NCBI GenBank assembly: GCA_016706225.1
Contig: JADJKB010000003.1
Coordinates: 372,001-436,000, forward strand
Reading direction: 5' to 3'
DNA: 64,000 nt
Source: Myxococcales bacterium
Lineage (GTDB): Bacteria; Myxococcota_A; Polyangia; Polyangiales; Polyangiaceae
Program-made: the position numbers and the translations under genes
The notes under the pieces: model-generated
The model's input: the letters and a program-made list of their open reading frames with translations, nothing else
What the model was told of the DNA's origin: nothing
The model's database searches: none
Shown: positions 25,084-33,058 of the stretch, one piece after another
Layout of the letters: each line of letters starts with the position of its first letter
Position numbering within the stretch: position 1 is the stretch's first letter

Positions 25084-26084
25084 GGCGCCACCTCCTTCTC
25101 GAGCACTCGGACGCTGGTGACGGTGAGGCCCGCCTCGGTCGGGTGAATGAAGGCGAGCCGCCCGGCGCCGAACGCAAGCTCGGTCCGCGGGGTGTAGAGG
25201 CCGGGGGCCGGCAGCTCTTCGTCGAAGACGACGTTGCCGGTAAGCGCATCGGCGCACAGGGCACGACGACTGACCGAGAGCGCGGGTGAGGAGCTGACCG
25301 TCTCGGTCCGGAGGCACACCACGTTGCCACGCCCGCCGATCACTCGCGCCGCGGTGAAGGCGCCAGGCAGCCAAATCTCTTTTTCGATTTCGCTGCGCGC
25401 TTGCTCGTCGGCCGACTGTGAGACCACGAGCAGGTGAAGCACTCCGTCCTTGGCCCGCACGGCCACGCCGCGACCGTCGGGCAGCTGAAGCGCACCCTCG
25501 CGTTTGGTCTCGAGAGCGACGTTCAGCGGCAGTGGCGCGCTGGGGCTGCCGAGCTCGATCACTTCCTGGTGGGCGCTTCGAGCGCGGACACGCCGTGAGC
25601 TCCCGATCTCGAAGTCGACCGTGTCTCGAAGCTCACGCGGGACCGCGAGCTCTCCAACGCTGGCCCCCGCTGCATCAAAGAGCTGAGCGCGGGAGCGAAG
25701 CGGGCTGAACGCGAGCCACGTCCCGTCGGAGCCGGCGGCAAGTGCTTCGGTGTCGACCGACACGGCCGCCAACGTGCGAAGCGGCGCGACCGAGTCCACG
25801 ACCACCACTCGACCTGCCAGGCGATCGAGCACGATGGGGCGGCCATCCGGCAGTACGGCCACGGCGTTCGGGCCGTAAACCACGCTCTCTTTCAGCGCAG
25901 GCGAGCGACGCAGCTGTGCCGCCGACTCTCCCCAGGGGATGTTGCGCTCGAAGCGTTCAGCGAGCTCCGCGGAGGCCACGCGAGCTTGGTTCTTCTGGGT
26001 TGGTTCGGACTCCCGCGCCACTGCGCAGGCCGCCAGACATCCGGCGATGCACAAGGATGCACGCCACGCTCGTTCGTTCGTCAT
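25080..26084 (-). CDS. Lipoprotein partner of the NlpC/P60 protein
   Basis: 334 residues. Lipobox LAAC, then a beta-rich domain of about six blade-like segments (GPNAVAVLPDGRPIVLDRL, GTWLAFSPLRSRAQLFD), possibly an NHL-like propeller with weak repeats. Its ATGA overlap with the NlpC/P60 gene means the two are co-translated. Start ATG 26084 has an AGAGGTGGAG ribosome site; the GTG at 26090 overlaps that site. Confidence 0.7.
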   Translation of the reverse strand: MTNERAWRASLCIAGCLAACAVARESEPTQKNQARVASAELAERFERNIPWGESAAQLRRSPALKESVVYGPNAVAVLPDGRPIVLDRLAGRVVVVDSVAPLRTLAAVSVDTEALAAGSDGTWLAFSPLRSRAQLFDAAGASVGELAVPRELRDTVDFEIGSSRRVRARSAHQEVIELGSPSAPLPLNVALETKREGALQLPDGRGVAVRAKDGVLHLLVVSQSADEQARSEIEKEIWLPGAFTAARVIGGRGNVVCLRTETVSSSPALSVSRRALCADALTGNVVFDEELPAPGLYTPRTELAFGAGRLAFIHPTEAGLTVTSVRVLEKEVAP

Positions 26085-26379
26085 CTCCACCTCTCGTGTC
26101 GGTCCCGCGATGCGAGGCGGCGCCGACGGGTCGCGCGCGCTTTAGCACGAGCACGCTGCATGCAAAACCCGAAAGCCCGATCGACGGCGCGCCGCTCTCG
26201 TCACTCGCAGCTCAGCGCACGTGCGTCCGATCGAGAGGGCAGCTCGCGCGAGCGCGCGAGCCCAGCGATGGCACGACGGTTGCTGATGTGGACTCGAGAA
26301 CGCGAGAACCGGGCTTCTCACCGGATCCCGCTGTCGCCGTCTGGCACAAGCTGTGCCGCCTCGAGCAAAGGAGCCCAAC

Positions 26380-27075
26380 GTGTCCAGAACCCGCCGCTAC
26401 CGCGCACCCTTCGTGGTTACCCTCGCTTCCGTCGCCACGCTCGCCTGCGGCGGGTCCACCGACAGTGATCCGAACGGCAGCGGCGGCAGCGGTGGCTCCG
26501 GCAACATGAGCGGGGGCGGTGGCTCCGGCAACGTGAGCTCCGGAGGTTCCGGCAACGTCGGCGGCTCGGGCGGCAACAACGCCAAGTGTCCTCCGAGCTT
26601 CCCGCAGAACGAACAGAGCTGTGCACTGCCCGAGGGCACGAGCTGCAAATACGACCAAGGCACGTGCTGTCCGCCGTGGGAGGCAATCTGCCAGGGCGGC
26701 AAATGGCAGGGGTTTGCTAGCTCCTGCAATCCGCCGCCGCCCGAGCCCTGTCCGAGCAGTCCCCCCACACCGGGGTCGACCTGCGGGTCGTCAGATCCGT
26801 GCGGGGGTCAAGACCAGTACTGCACCTACGGAAAGTGCCAGGACGGGAGCCCGTCGACGGTCGCGACCTGCAATGGCGGGAGCTGGGAGGTCGCCGAGTC
26901 GGACTGCATCCCGGCGTCGTGCGAAGGCCTGAGCGCGTGTGAGTGTTTCGATCGCCCCGACTGCAAGGCGGTGAGCGATAGCTGCATCTGTGAGTGCGAC
27001 TACAACTGTCCCGGAAAACCCCCGTGCGCGTGTGCCTGCGGCGGCGGAAATTATCTGGGCTGCAAGCCGCTCTGA
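26380..27075 (+). CDS. Cys-rich lipoprotein with CACGGGNYLGC motif
   Basis: 231 residues. Lipobox TLAC, a Gly/Ser/Asn linker (about 25-65), two four-Cys units (CSLP-type CKYDQGTCCPPWEAIC; CTYGKCQDG) and a C-terminal domain SACECFDRPDCKAVSD, then PPCACACGGGNYLGCKPL at the end. The same CACACGGGNYLGC end occurs in the lipoprotein at 36094-36879. GTG 26380 is chosen because AAAGGAG lies 7 nt upstream. Function unknown. Confidence 0.7.
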   Translation: MSRTRRYRAPFVVTLASVATLACGGSTDSDPNGSGGSGGSGNMSGGGGSGNVSSGGSGNVGGSGGNNAKCPPSFPQNEQSCALPEGTSCKYDQGTCCPPWEAICQGGKWQGFASSCNPPPPEPCPSSPPTPGSTCGSSDPCGGQDQYCTYGKCQDGSPSTVATCNGGSWEVAESDCIPASCEGLSACECFDRPDCKAVSDSCICECDYNCPGKPPCACACGGGNYLGCKPL

Positions 27076-27087
27076 CCGAAGCTGGCT

Positions 27088-27093
27088 TATGCT
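27088..27093 (+). promoter_or_regulatory. -10-like TATGCT, leaderless start at GTG 27101
   Basis: TATGCT, then 7 nt, then GTG 27101. The ATG at 27089 lies inside the hexamer and so is unlikely to be used. Confidence 0.45.
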
Positions 27094-27100
27094 CTTGCGC

Positions 27101-28096
27101 GTGCCCCTCGCGCGCTGCTCCGCACACCCCGTCGAAACCGCGCTGGCGCGCTGTCAGCGCTGCAGCGCGCTCTTGTGTGGGGATTGCTTCCGGCTGTACG
27201 CCGGCGGTAAGCCGTGTTGTGACGCGTGCGCGGTGGAGCTGAGCTCGGGGCCCGCTTCCCGCTGGCCTTTCGCGATCGCGTTTGCAGCGATCGCGCTCGC
27301 GATCTCGTTCGCGGGCTACCGGCTCGAGGGCAGCGTCGAGATTTGGGGAATCAGCGCCGTGGTGGCCGTGGTCGTCGCGGTCGTGCTCGGTTTCACGGGC
27401 CCGTCATCCAGTGCGACCGCGAGCGTCGAGCTCAGCGAACGCGAGCCCGATCTCGAGCCGGCGGACCAGCTGCTGGTGCGGGCCGCACAGCCCTATCGTG
27501 TGCGGGTCGCACGGGTCGCGCGCCGCATCGTGCCGCTCTCGGGGCGCGCGACGGCATTGGTCATGACCGCCGCCCTCGTGCTCTCGGCGGTGGTGTTGCC
27601 GCTCGGCCTGAAGCTGCCGCATTGGATCGAGGCGGAGCTCGTGGTCGGGGTCTGGTGGCTGGCCGTTGCGTCCCTTCTGACTGGGTTGCTCTACACCGGG
27701 CGCCGCTTGGCGGAAGACCATCGGCTCGCGCTCGGCGTCCGCGGCTCCCACGACGGGGGCGACAAGGCGGCGAAAGGCGCCAAGAGCCCCCTCGGGGATC
27801 TCGCGGGCTGCGGCTCAGCCGCTGGCTGCGGAGAAGTCATCGCAGTCGTAGCCGTGCTGGCGGTCGCGGCGGCAGCCGCCTGGCTCGTGGTCGAGATCGT
27901 CCTCCCCGTCGCGGTGTTCGCCGTCTACTTCTTCCTGGTGAAGGCCGTGGGCCGGGTGGCTCGAGATCAGCACGACTGCGAGGGCAGGCTCGGCCGCGCC
28001 ATGTTGTGGGGCGCGGCGTGGGCGAGTGTCTACGCGGTCCCGATCGCTCTGCTCATCTTGACCATCCAGGCGGTCGTGCAGCTGAGAGCCCATTGA
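27101..28096 (+). CDS. Membrane protein with N-terminal zinc-binding-like Cys/His cluster
   Basis: 331 residues. Residues 5-40 hold a Cys/His cluster (CSAHPVETALARCQRC, then LCGDCFRLY and CCDAC) of B-box or DnaJ-like type. Five to six membrane segments follow, with a loop around YRVRVARVARRIVPLSGR and a later SPLGDLAGCGSAAGCGE. The composition suggests a multi-pass inner-membrane protein with a cytoplasmic metal-binding head. No function can be given. It stops about 80 nt before the SulP gene. Confidence 0.65.
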   Translation: MPLARCSAHPVETALARCQRCSALLCGDCFRLYAGGKPCCDACAVELSSGPASRWPFAIAFAAIALAISFAGYRLEGSVEIWGISAVVAVVVAVVLGFTGPSSSATASVELSEREPDLEPADQLLVRAAQPYRVRVARVARRIVPLSGRATALVMTAALVLSAVVLPLGLKLPHWIEAELVVGVWWLAVASLLTGLLYTGRRLAEDHRLALGVRGSHDGGDKAAKGAKSPLGDLAGCGSAAGCGEVIAVVAVLAVAAAAAWLVVEIVLPVAVFAVYFFLVKAVGRVARDQHDCEGRLGRAMLWGAAWASVYAVPIALLILTIQAVVQLRAH

Positions 28097-28179
28097 GTCG
28101 CGGGACTTTGCAGGCGCCGACGCGATCGCCTATGTTCGCGCGCGTTGGAGAAAGGCGCGCTCTCGGCGCAATGCGCTAA

Positions 28180-29988
28180 ATGGTCAGAAAAAGGGTGGCA
28201 CTCGCCGCGTCCCTGTTTCCCATCGCCACCACGCTGAAGCTGGGCGCGGCGCTTCGGGAGCGCCTGCGAGCGGGCTACGGTCGACGCGACCTAACCCGGG
28301 ACATCTTGGCCGGGCTCGTCGTCGGGGTCGTGGCGCTACCGCTCAGCATGGCGCTCTCTGTCGCCAGCGGCGCGCCACCTCAGAACGGCCTCTACACCGC
28401 CATCGTCGCAGGAGCAGTCATCGCGCTCCTGGGCGGCTCGCCGGTGCAGGTATCGGGACCCACCGCCGCGTTCGTCGTGCTCCTGACCCCGGTGTCGGCG
28501 AGATTCGGGCTCGGCGGGCTCCTGATGGCTACCGTCCTCGCGGGCACGATGCTGGTGGTCATGGGGATTGCACGCCTCGGCCGCTTGATGCAGTTCGTCC
28601 CGTACCCGGTGGTCAGCGGGTTCACGGCCGGCATCGCGACCGTGATCGGGCTCTTGCAGCTGAAGGACTTTCTGGGGCTCACGGTGGTGAAGATGCCGGA
28701 GCACACCCCCGAGCGAGCGGTTGCGCTGATTTCCGCCCTCCCGAGCGCGCGCTGGGAAGATGTCGTGATCGGCAGCTCCACGCTGTTTGTGTTGATCGTC
28801 TGGCCGAAGCTGACCCAACGCTTACCCGCCCCTCTGGTTGCGCTGGCGTTTGGCGGCCTGCTGGCCTTCGGACTGACTCGTCTCGTCCACGGCTTCCGCG
28901 TCGACACGATCGCGACTCGTTTCAGCTACGTGCTCGACGGCGTTTCGCAGCCGGGGATCCCACGCGCGCCACCGATGCCATTCTTGCCTTGGGAGCTTCT
29001 GGGCCCGGACGGCAAACCCCTCGGGCTCTCCCTCGATCTGCTCCGGCAGCTGTCAGGCCCGGCGTTTGCGATCGCGATGCTCGGGGCAATCGAGTCATTG
29101 CTTTCTGCGGTCGTTGCCGATGGCATGGCTGGCACCACACACGACCCCGACGTCGAGCTGATCGCCCAGGGTGTCGGGAACATCGTGGCGCCGTTCTTCG
29201 GCGGCTTCGCGGCCACGGGGGCCATCGCCCGCACAGCGACCAACGTCCGTTACGGTGCGCGCTCACCCATCGCCGCCATCGTGCACTCGGCGTTCGTGCT
29301 GGTGGCAGTGCTCGTGCTGGCTCCACTGCTCGGCCATCTGCCCATGGCATCCCTCGCCGCTCTGCTCCTGATCATTGCCTGGAACATGAGCGAAGTCCGC
29401 CACGTGATCCGCATGGCGCGCATCGCCGCGAAGAGTGACGTCGCCGTGCTCGCGACCTGCTTTTCACTCACGGTGATCTTCGACATGGTCGTCTCCGTGA
29501 CCGTGGGTGTGATGCTCGCGGCGATGTTGTTCATGCGCCGCATGGCGGAGGTGTCGAACGCGGAGCTCGTGGGGGCCGGTGGCCAGTTTGCCGGAGTTCG
29601 CGTGCCGGAAGGCGTTACGCTCTATCGCATCGAGGGGCCGCTGTTCTTTGGCGCCGCCCAGAAGGCCATGCACACGTTTTCGGAGATCGGCACCGAGACC
29701 AAGGTCGTGATCTTCGACATCTCGGCCGTACCGGTCATGGACGCAACGGGCATCGTCAACCTGGAGAGCGCCCTCGAGCGGCTGCAGCGGCGGAACGCGC
29801 TGGCGATCGTCCTGGGCGCTAGAGAGCAGCCGCAGGCTCTGATCGACCGAGCAGGATTGGTCGGCGCGACGGGCGTCCACATGTGCGGGGATCTGGCCGA
29901 AGCCCTGAGCCAAGCCGAGGACTTCATCGAGGCGCGAGTCCACTCGGTGAAACCTCCCTCCGTCGGGCACGCGCGCCAGAAGAGCTGA
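28180..29988 (+). CDS. SulP-family anion transporter with STAS domain
   Basis: 602 residues. Two inverted repeats of membrane helices with the SulP signatures VVALPLSMALSVASGAPPQN (near residue 51), VSGPTAAFVVLL, and VVSGFTAGIATVIGLLQLKD. Residues 480-600 are a STAS domain (VVIFDISAVPVMDATGIVNL, the Ser-Thr/Asp-Ala-Thr-Gly loop). Related proteins move sulfate, bicarbonate or C4-dicarboxylates across the inner membrane. The substrate cannot be told from the sequence. No riboswitch or operator is evident. Confidence 0.9.
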   Translation: MVRKRVALAASLFPIATTLKLGAALRERLRAGYGRRDLTRDILAGLVVGVVALPLSMALSVASGAPPQNGLYTAIVAGAVIALLGGSPVQVSGPTAAFVVLLTPVSARFGLGGLLMATVLAGTMLVVMGIARLGRLMQFVPYPVVSGFTAGIATVIGLLQLKDFLGLTVVKMPEHTPERAVALISALPSARWEDVVIGSSTLFVLIVWPKLTQRLPAPLVALAFGGLLAFGLTRLVHGFRVDTIATRFSYVLDGVSQPGIPRAPPMPFLPWELLGPDGKPLGLSLDLLRQLSGPAFAIAMLGAIESLLSAVVADGMAGTTHDPDVELIAQGVGNIVAPFFGGFAATGAIARTATNVRYGARSPIAAIVHSAFVLVAVLVLAPLLGHLPMASLAALLLIIAWNMSEVRHVIRMARIAAKSDVAVLATCFSLTVIFDMVVSVTVGVMLAAMLFMRRMAEVSNAELVGAGGQFAGVRVPEGVTLYRIEGPLFFGAAQKAMHTFSEIGTETKVVIFDISAVPVMDATGIVNLESALERLQRRNALAIVLGAREQPQALIDRAGLVGATGVHMCGDLAEALSQAEDFIEARVHSVKPPSVGHARQKS

Positions 29989-29994
29989 TCGTGC

Positions 29995-30000
29995 TAAGCT
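29995..30000 (+). promoter_or_regulatory. -10-like TAAGCT, leaderless start
   Basis: TAAGCT, 7 nt, then GTG 30008. Confidence 0.4.
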
Positions 30001-30007
30001 CCGGGCT

Positions 30008-30907
30008 GTGCTGCGGTTGTTGCGCACGCTCCTCTCGGTAGGTGGTCTCGCTGCCGCCGCCGCCTGTGCGGTGGGCACGGACGCCGAAGAACCTCCGACC
30101 GACGTGCCGGATGCGGGGGCGGGCTACGGCGGCTCCGCAGGGCTCGATCCGGGCAGCGGAGGCGGATGGGCCTACGGCGGTGCAAGCGGCAATGCGGGGG
30201 CCGCGGGAGCAGCGAGCGGCGGCACCCCGAGCGGTGGCACCTCGAGCGGCGGCACCTCGAGCGGTGGCGCTCCAAGTGGCGGAACCTCGAGCGGTGGCAC
30301 CTCGAGCGGCGGCACCTCGAGCGGCGGCGCTCCAAGTGGCGGAACCGGAGGCGGCACCGGTTCGTGCTCGCCAGGTTCGGTGCAGCAGCTCGGAAGCTGT
30401 GAGAAGTGCGGCAGTGCTCAACGCACCTGCAACGCCACGGGACAGTGGGACGCACCCCTCTGCATCAACCAGAAGGACTGCAACCCGGGCGACCCTGGCA
30501 GCCAGCCTTGTGGCAACTGCGGCACGCAGACTCGAGCCTGCAAAACCGACTGCACCTGGCCCGCGTGGGGCACTTGCTCGGGCGAAGGCGTGTGCGCAAA
30601 AGGCGCGACGGCGTCCTGCGGCAACTGCGGCACGAAGACCTGCAACAACAGCTGCGCCTGGGGTAACTGCACCGGCGAAGGCGTATGCGCGAAGGGCGCA
30701 ACGAAGGCGGGGAGCTGTGACAGTTGCTCCCATCTCGTGTGCAACACGTCTTGCCAGTGGCCCACGAAGTGCACCCTCAAAGCCGGCAACTCATGCGACT
30801 GGGAAGCCGGCACGAACTGGCAGTGCTGCGGCTCGGGAAAGTGGCAGTTCTGCGGCTCGAGCTGCCAGTGGTTTCCGTGTCAGGCGTGCTCGGGCTGCGG
30901 CTGTTAG
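30008..30907 (+). CDS. Cys-rich repeat lipoprotein, paralogue A
   Basis: 299 residues. Lipobox AAAC, a Gly/Ser/Thr linker encoded by a 15-bp microrepeat (residues about 70-115), then a Cys-rich domain of four-Cys units with the pattern C.NCGT.TRAC..DCTWP and a closing WQCCGSGKWQFCGSSC. The domain is partly internally repeated (ASCGNCGTKTCNN; two copies of EGVCAKGAT). A shorter paralogue lies immediately downstream. Presumed surface binding or structural protein; no ligand known. Confidence 0.75.
   Translation: MLRLLRTLLSVGGLAAAAACAVGTDAEEPPTDVPDAGAGYGGSAGLDPGSGGGWAYGGASGNAGAAGAASGGTPSGGTSSGGTSSGGAPSGGTSSGGTSSGGTSSGGAPSGGTGGGTGSCSPGSVQQLGSCEKCGSAQRTCNATGQWDAPLCINQKDCNPGDPGSQPCGNCGTQTRACKTDCTWPAWGTCSGEGVCAKGATASCGNCGTKTCNNSCAWGNCTGEGVCAKGATKAGSCDSCSHLVCNTSCQWPTKCTLKAGNSCDWEAGTNWQCCGSGKWQFCGSSCQWFPCQACSGCGC
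30215..30349 (+). repeat. 15-bp microrepeat with a 60-bp higher-order duplication
   Basis: Nine units of AGCGGTGGCACCTCG type. Units 2-5 (30230-30289) and 6-9 (30290-30349) are the same 60-bp block twice, differing at a few positions. It codes for Ser-Gly-Gly-Thr/Ala-Ser/Pro and is prone to length change by slippage. Confidence 0.85.
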
Positions 30908-30922
30908 TCTGTGTGTGAAGCC

Positions 30923-31531
30923 ATGACGAGACTGCTCGGGATCCTTCTGCTGCTTTCAGGTGGTGTGGCGGCCTGCTCCGACGACACCTACATCGCGACC
31001 AACGAGACCCTCGGTGGGGGCGGCTCCGGCGCAGGAGGCGGCTCCGGCGCAGGAGGTGCGGCAGCGGGTGCCGCAGGCACGGCCGGCAACGCGGGAAGTG
31101 CAGGCGCAGCCGGTGCAATCAATACTGGAGGCGCGTCCACGGGTGGCGGTGCCGGCGTGGGCGGGACCGGGTCGAGCTGCACTCCGGGGGCAAAACAAGA
31201 TCTCGGAAGCTGTCAGAAGTGCGGAACATCGCGTCGCACCTGCGAGCCGAACGGCACCTGGGGGGCACCGGTCTGCGAAGCTCAGAAAGAGTGCAATCCC
31301 GGCGACCAGACGGCCAGCGGCTGCAGCGACCCGTGCGCCGAAAAGACCTGCGGCGCCGCCTGCAGCTACGGCGCGTGCGCCAAGAAGACCGGCGCGAAGT
31401 GTCTCTACAACGGCGGCAGCGAGTGGCAGTGCTGTGGCACGCAGAAGTGGCAGTATTGCAGCAGCGCCACTTGTGACTGGCACCCCTGCGCCAGCTGCCC
31501 GTCGAACTCGAGCTGTTACACCAAGTGCTGA
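30923..31531 (+). CDS. Cys-rich repeat lipoprotein, paralogue B
   Basis: 202 residues, 15 bp downstream of paralogue A. Lipobox VAAC, Gly/Ala linker to about 85, then KQDLGSCQKCGTSRRTCEPN and CEAQKECNPGD, mirroring the same segment of A, and a C-terminal WQCCGTQKWQYCSSATC. It lacks the central repeat units of A, so the two are diverged tandem duplicates differing in domain number. Confidence 0.75.
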   Translation: MTRLLGILLLLSGGVAACSDDTYIATNETLGGGGSGAGGGSGAGGAAAGAAGTAGNAGSAGAAGAINTGGASTGGGAGVGGTGSSCTPGAKQDLGSCQKCGTSRRTCEPNGTWGAPVCEAQKECNPGDQTASGCSDPCAEKTCGAACSYGACAKKTGAKCLYNGGSEWQCCGTQKWQYCSSATCDWHPCASCPSNSSCYTKC

Positions 31532-31535
31532 GTGC

Positions 31536-32216
31536 TCAACCGCCGTCCGGGGTCGCACCCGCGTCGGCAGACTCGCTCGTGCCGGGCACCGTCGCTTCGT
31601 GAGCCCGTTTCACGGGCAGGCGATCGGTCAAGATGATCTTGTGCTGGAACTCCGGTGTTCCCGGGTTGCCGCCGTGGCACGATTTACAGCGCAAGGGTTT
31701 GTGATCGGAGGCCTGGAGATCTTCGACCAGGTGGGTCGTCATCCACTCCGCCGCCCAGCGCGCGTCGCGAGGCGTGCCGAGGATCTTGGCGGTGCCCTTG
31801 CCCTCCACCGTGTGACAATCGTTGCACCACAGCTCGCCGCCTCGTTTCTTTTCGAGCGACGGGATGAGCTCGCTCGCCATCCAGTTGGCGACGTGTTTGC
31901 GGTGCGTCATCTTCGCGTAGTCGCTCTCGTCGTGGCAGTACCCACACTTCACACCGAGGAAGTGGGTCACACCCCCCATGATGGTGAAGACCTCGCGCTG
32001 GCAGCGCGCCTTGGCCGCAACACCGGTGTACTGACGCTTGAGCGGCTCGGGCAACGGTTTGCCGGGCACGACGGCGCAGTCGTCGGTGAGCTTGGCCCGG
32101 CGCGCGGGCGCGGGCGCATTGCCGGGGGCCGGATCCGCCGGGAGCGGTGCCCCTCCGCAGGCCCCAATCCAGGCGGCCGCAAGCAAAGCGACCAAAAGCA
32201 GGACTCCCGAGCGCAT
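31536..32216 (-). CDS. Triheme c-type cytochrome lipoprotein
   Basis: 226 residues. Lipobox IGAC (Cys20), then three CxxCH heme-attachment sites: CGYCH (in GVTHFLGVKCGYCHDES), CNDCH, CKSCH. The first context resembles the cytochrome subunit of photosynthetic reaction centres and related multiheme lipoproteins. It would transfer electrons in the periplasm; partner unknown. An upstream GTG (32234) would add six residues. Its stop lies 4 bp from the stop of the convergent paralogue B gene. Confidence 0.85.
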   Translation of the reverse strand: MRSGVLLLVALLAAAWIGACGGAPLPADPAPGNAPAPARRAKLTDDCAVVPGKPLPEPLKRQYTGVAAKARCQREVFTIMGGVTHFLGVKCGYCHDESDYAKMTHRKHVANWMASELIPSLEKKRGGELWCNDCHTVEGKGTAKILGTPRDARWAAEWMTTHLVEDLQASDHKPLRCKSCHGGNPGTPEFQHKIILTDRLPVKRAHEATVPGTSESADAGATPDGG

Positions 32217-32352
32217 GAAGCCGGGACGATACACGATATTTCCGGGGCGCGAGACCGCGACGCGAGCAGGAGATCTCGGTGGGCAGCGGCTCGAGCCCAG
32301 CTCTCGAGCGGGGCGCGACTCGGTACTGCGGAGCGGCTACTCTGGCGCACCG

Positions 32353-33030
32353 ATGGTCAACCCACTCGAGCCCTTCGCCGAAGACCTCTGGACCCTCTCG
32401 CGGCCGCAGAAATTTTGGGGTGTGGAGACCGGTACACGCACGACCGTCATCCGCCTTTCTAGTGGCGGGTTGTTCGTCCACTGTCCGGTCGCGCTCGACG
32501 CGGCGACCCGCCGCGAGGTCGACGCCCTCGGCCCTGTCGAGGCGGTCGTCGCACCGAGTCTGTTTCACCACCTGTACGTCGGAGAGTGGCTCTCGGCTTA
32601 CCCCCACGCGCAGGTCTGGGCCTGCCCCATGCTCGAACGCAAGCGCTCCGACCTGGCCTGGACCGGGGTGCTCGGTGACGCGCCGGTCGACGTGTGGAAG
32701 GCCGACGTCCAGCAGGCGGCCTTCACCGCGCGCTTCGAGAACGAGATCGTATTTTTCCATCCGAAGAGCCGCACGCTGGTGTGCGCGGACGCACTCTTGA
32801 ACCTGTCGCGCCACCCTTCGCGCATGACACGCGCTGCGGCTCGCTTGATGATGAACACGGGACCGGGCAAAGGTTACCTGGAGCGCATCGCGGTTCGCGA
32901 CTACCGCCTCGGCCGCCGACAGGTCGACCGCATCGCAGAATGGGACATCGACAAGATCACCCTGGCTCATGGCGACCAGATCCAGCGCGACGGTCGCCAG
33001 ACCTTGCTCGAAGCGTACTCGTGGCTCTGA
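32353..33030 (+). CDS. DUF4336 protein (metallo-beta-lactamase-like fold)
   Basis: 225 residues. Pattern WTLSRPQKFWGVETGTRTTV, VEAVVAPSLFHHLYVGEW, VFFHPKSRTLVCADALLNL and ITLAHGD match the DUF4336 family, which keeps a metallo-hydrolase-like fold with some of the metal ligands. Function of the family is unknown to me. TACTCT lies 9 nt before the ATG and no ribosome site is seen. Its stop lies 28 nt from the convergent V2 gene. Confidence 0.75.
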   Translation: MVNPLEPFAEDLWTLSRPQKFWGVETGTRTTVIRLSSGGLFVHCPVALDAATRREVDALGPVEAVVAPSLFHHLYVGEWLSAYPHAQVWACPMLERKRSDLAWTGVLGDAPVDVWKADVQQAAFTARFENEIVFFHPKSRTLVCADALLNLSRHPSRMTRAAARLMMNTGPGKGYLERIAVRDYRLGRRQVDRIAEWDIDKITLAHGDQIQRDGRQTLLEAYSWL

Positions 33031-33058
33031 GCTCGGTTGCGGGGCTCGACACCAGCGC

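Noticed and set aside
28330..28910. Minus-strand ORFs opposite the SulP gene
   Set aside because: They are Arg/Ser/Pro-rich shadows of the transporter's hydrophobic codons.
30215..30349. Short regular repeats resembling a CRISPR array
   Set aside because: The units are contiguous, in-frame Gly/Ser codon repeats with no unique spacers; the same is true of 44309-44371. No CRISPR or cas gene was seen.
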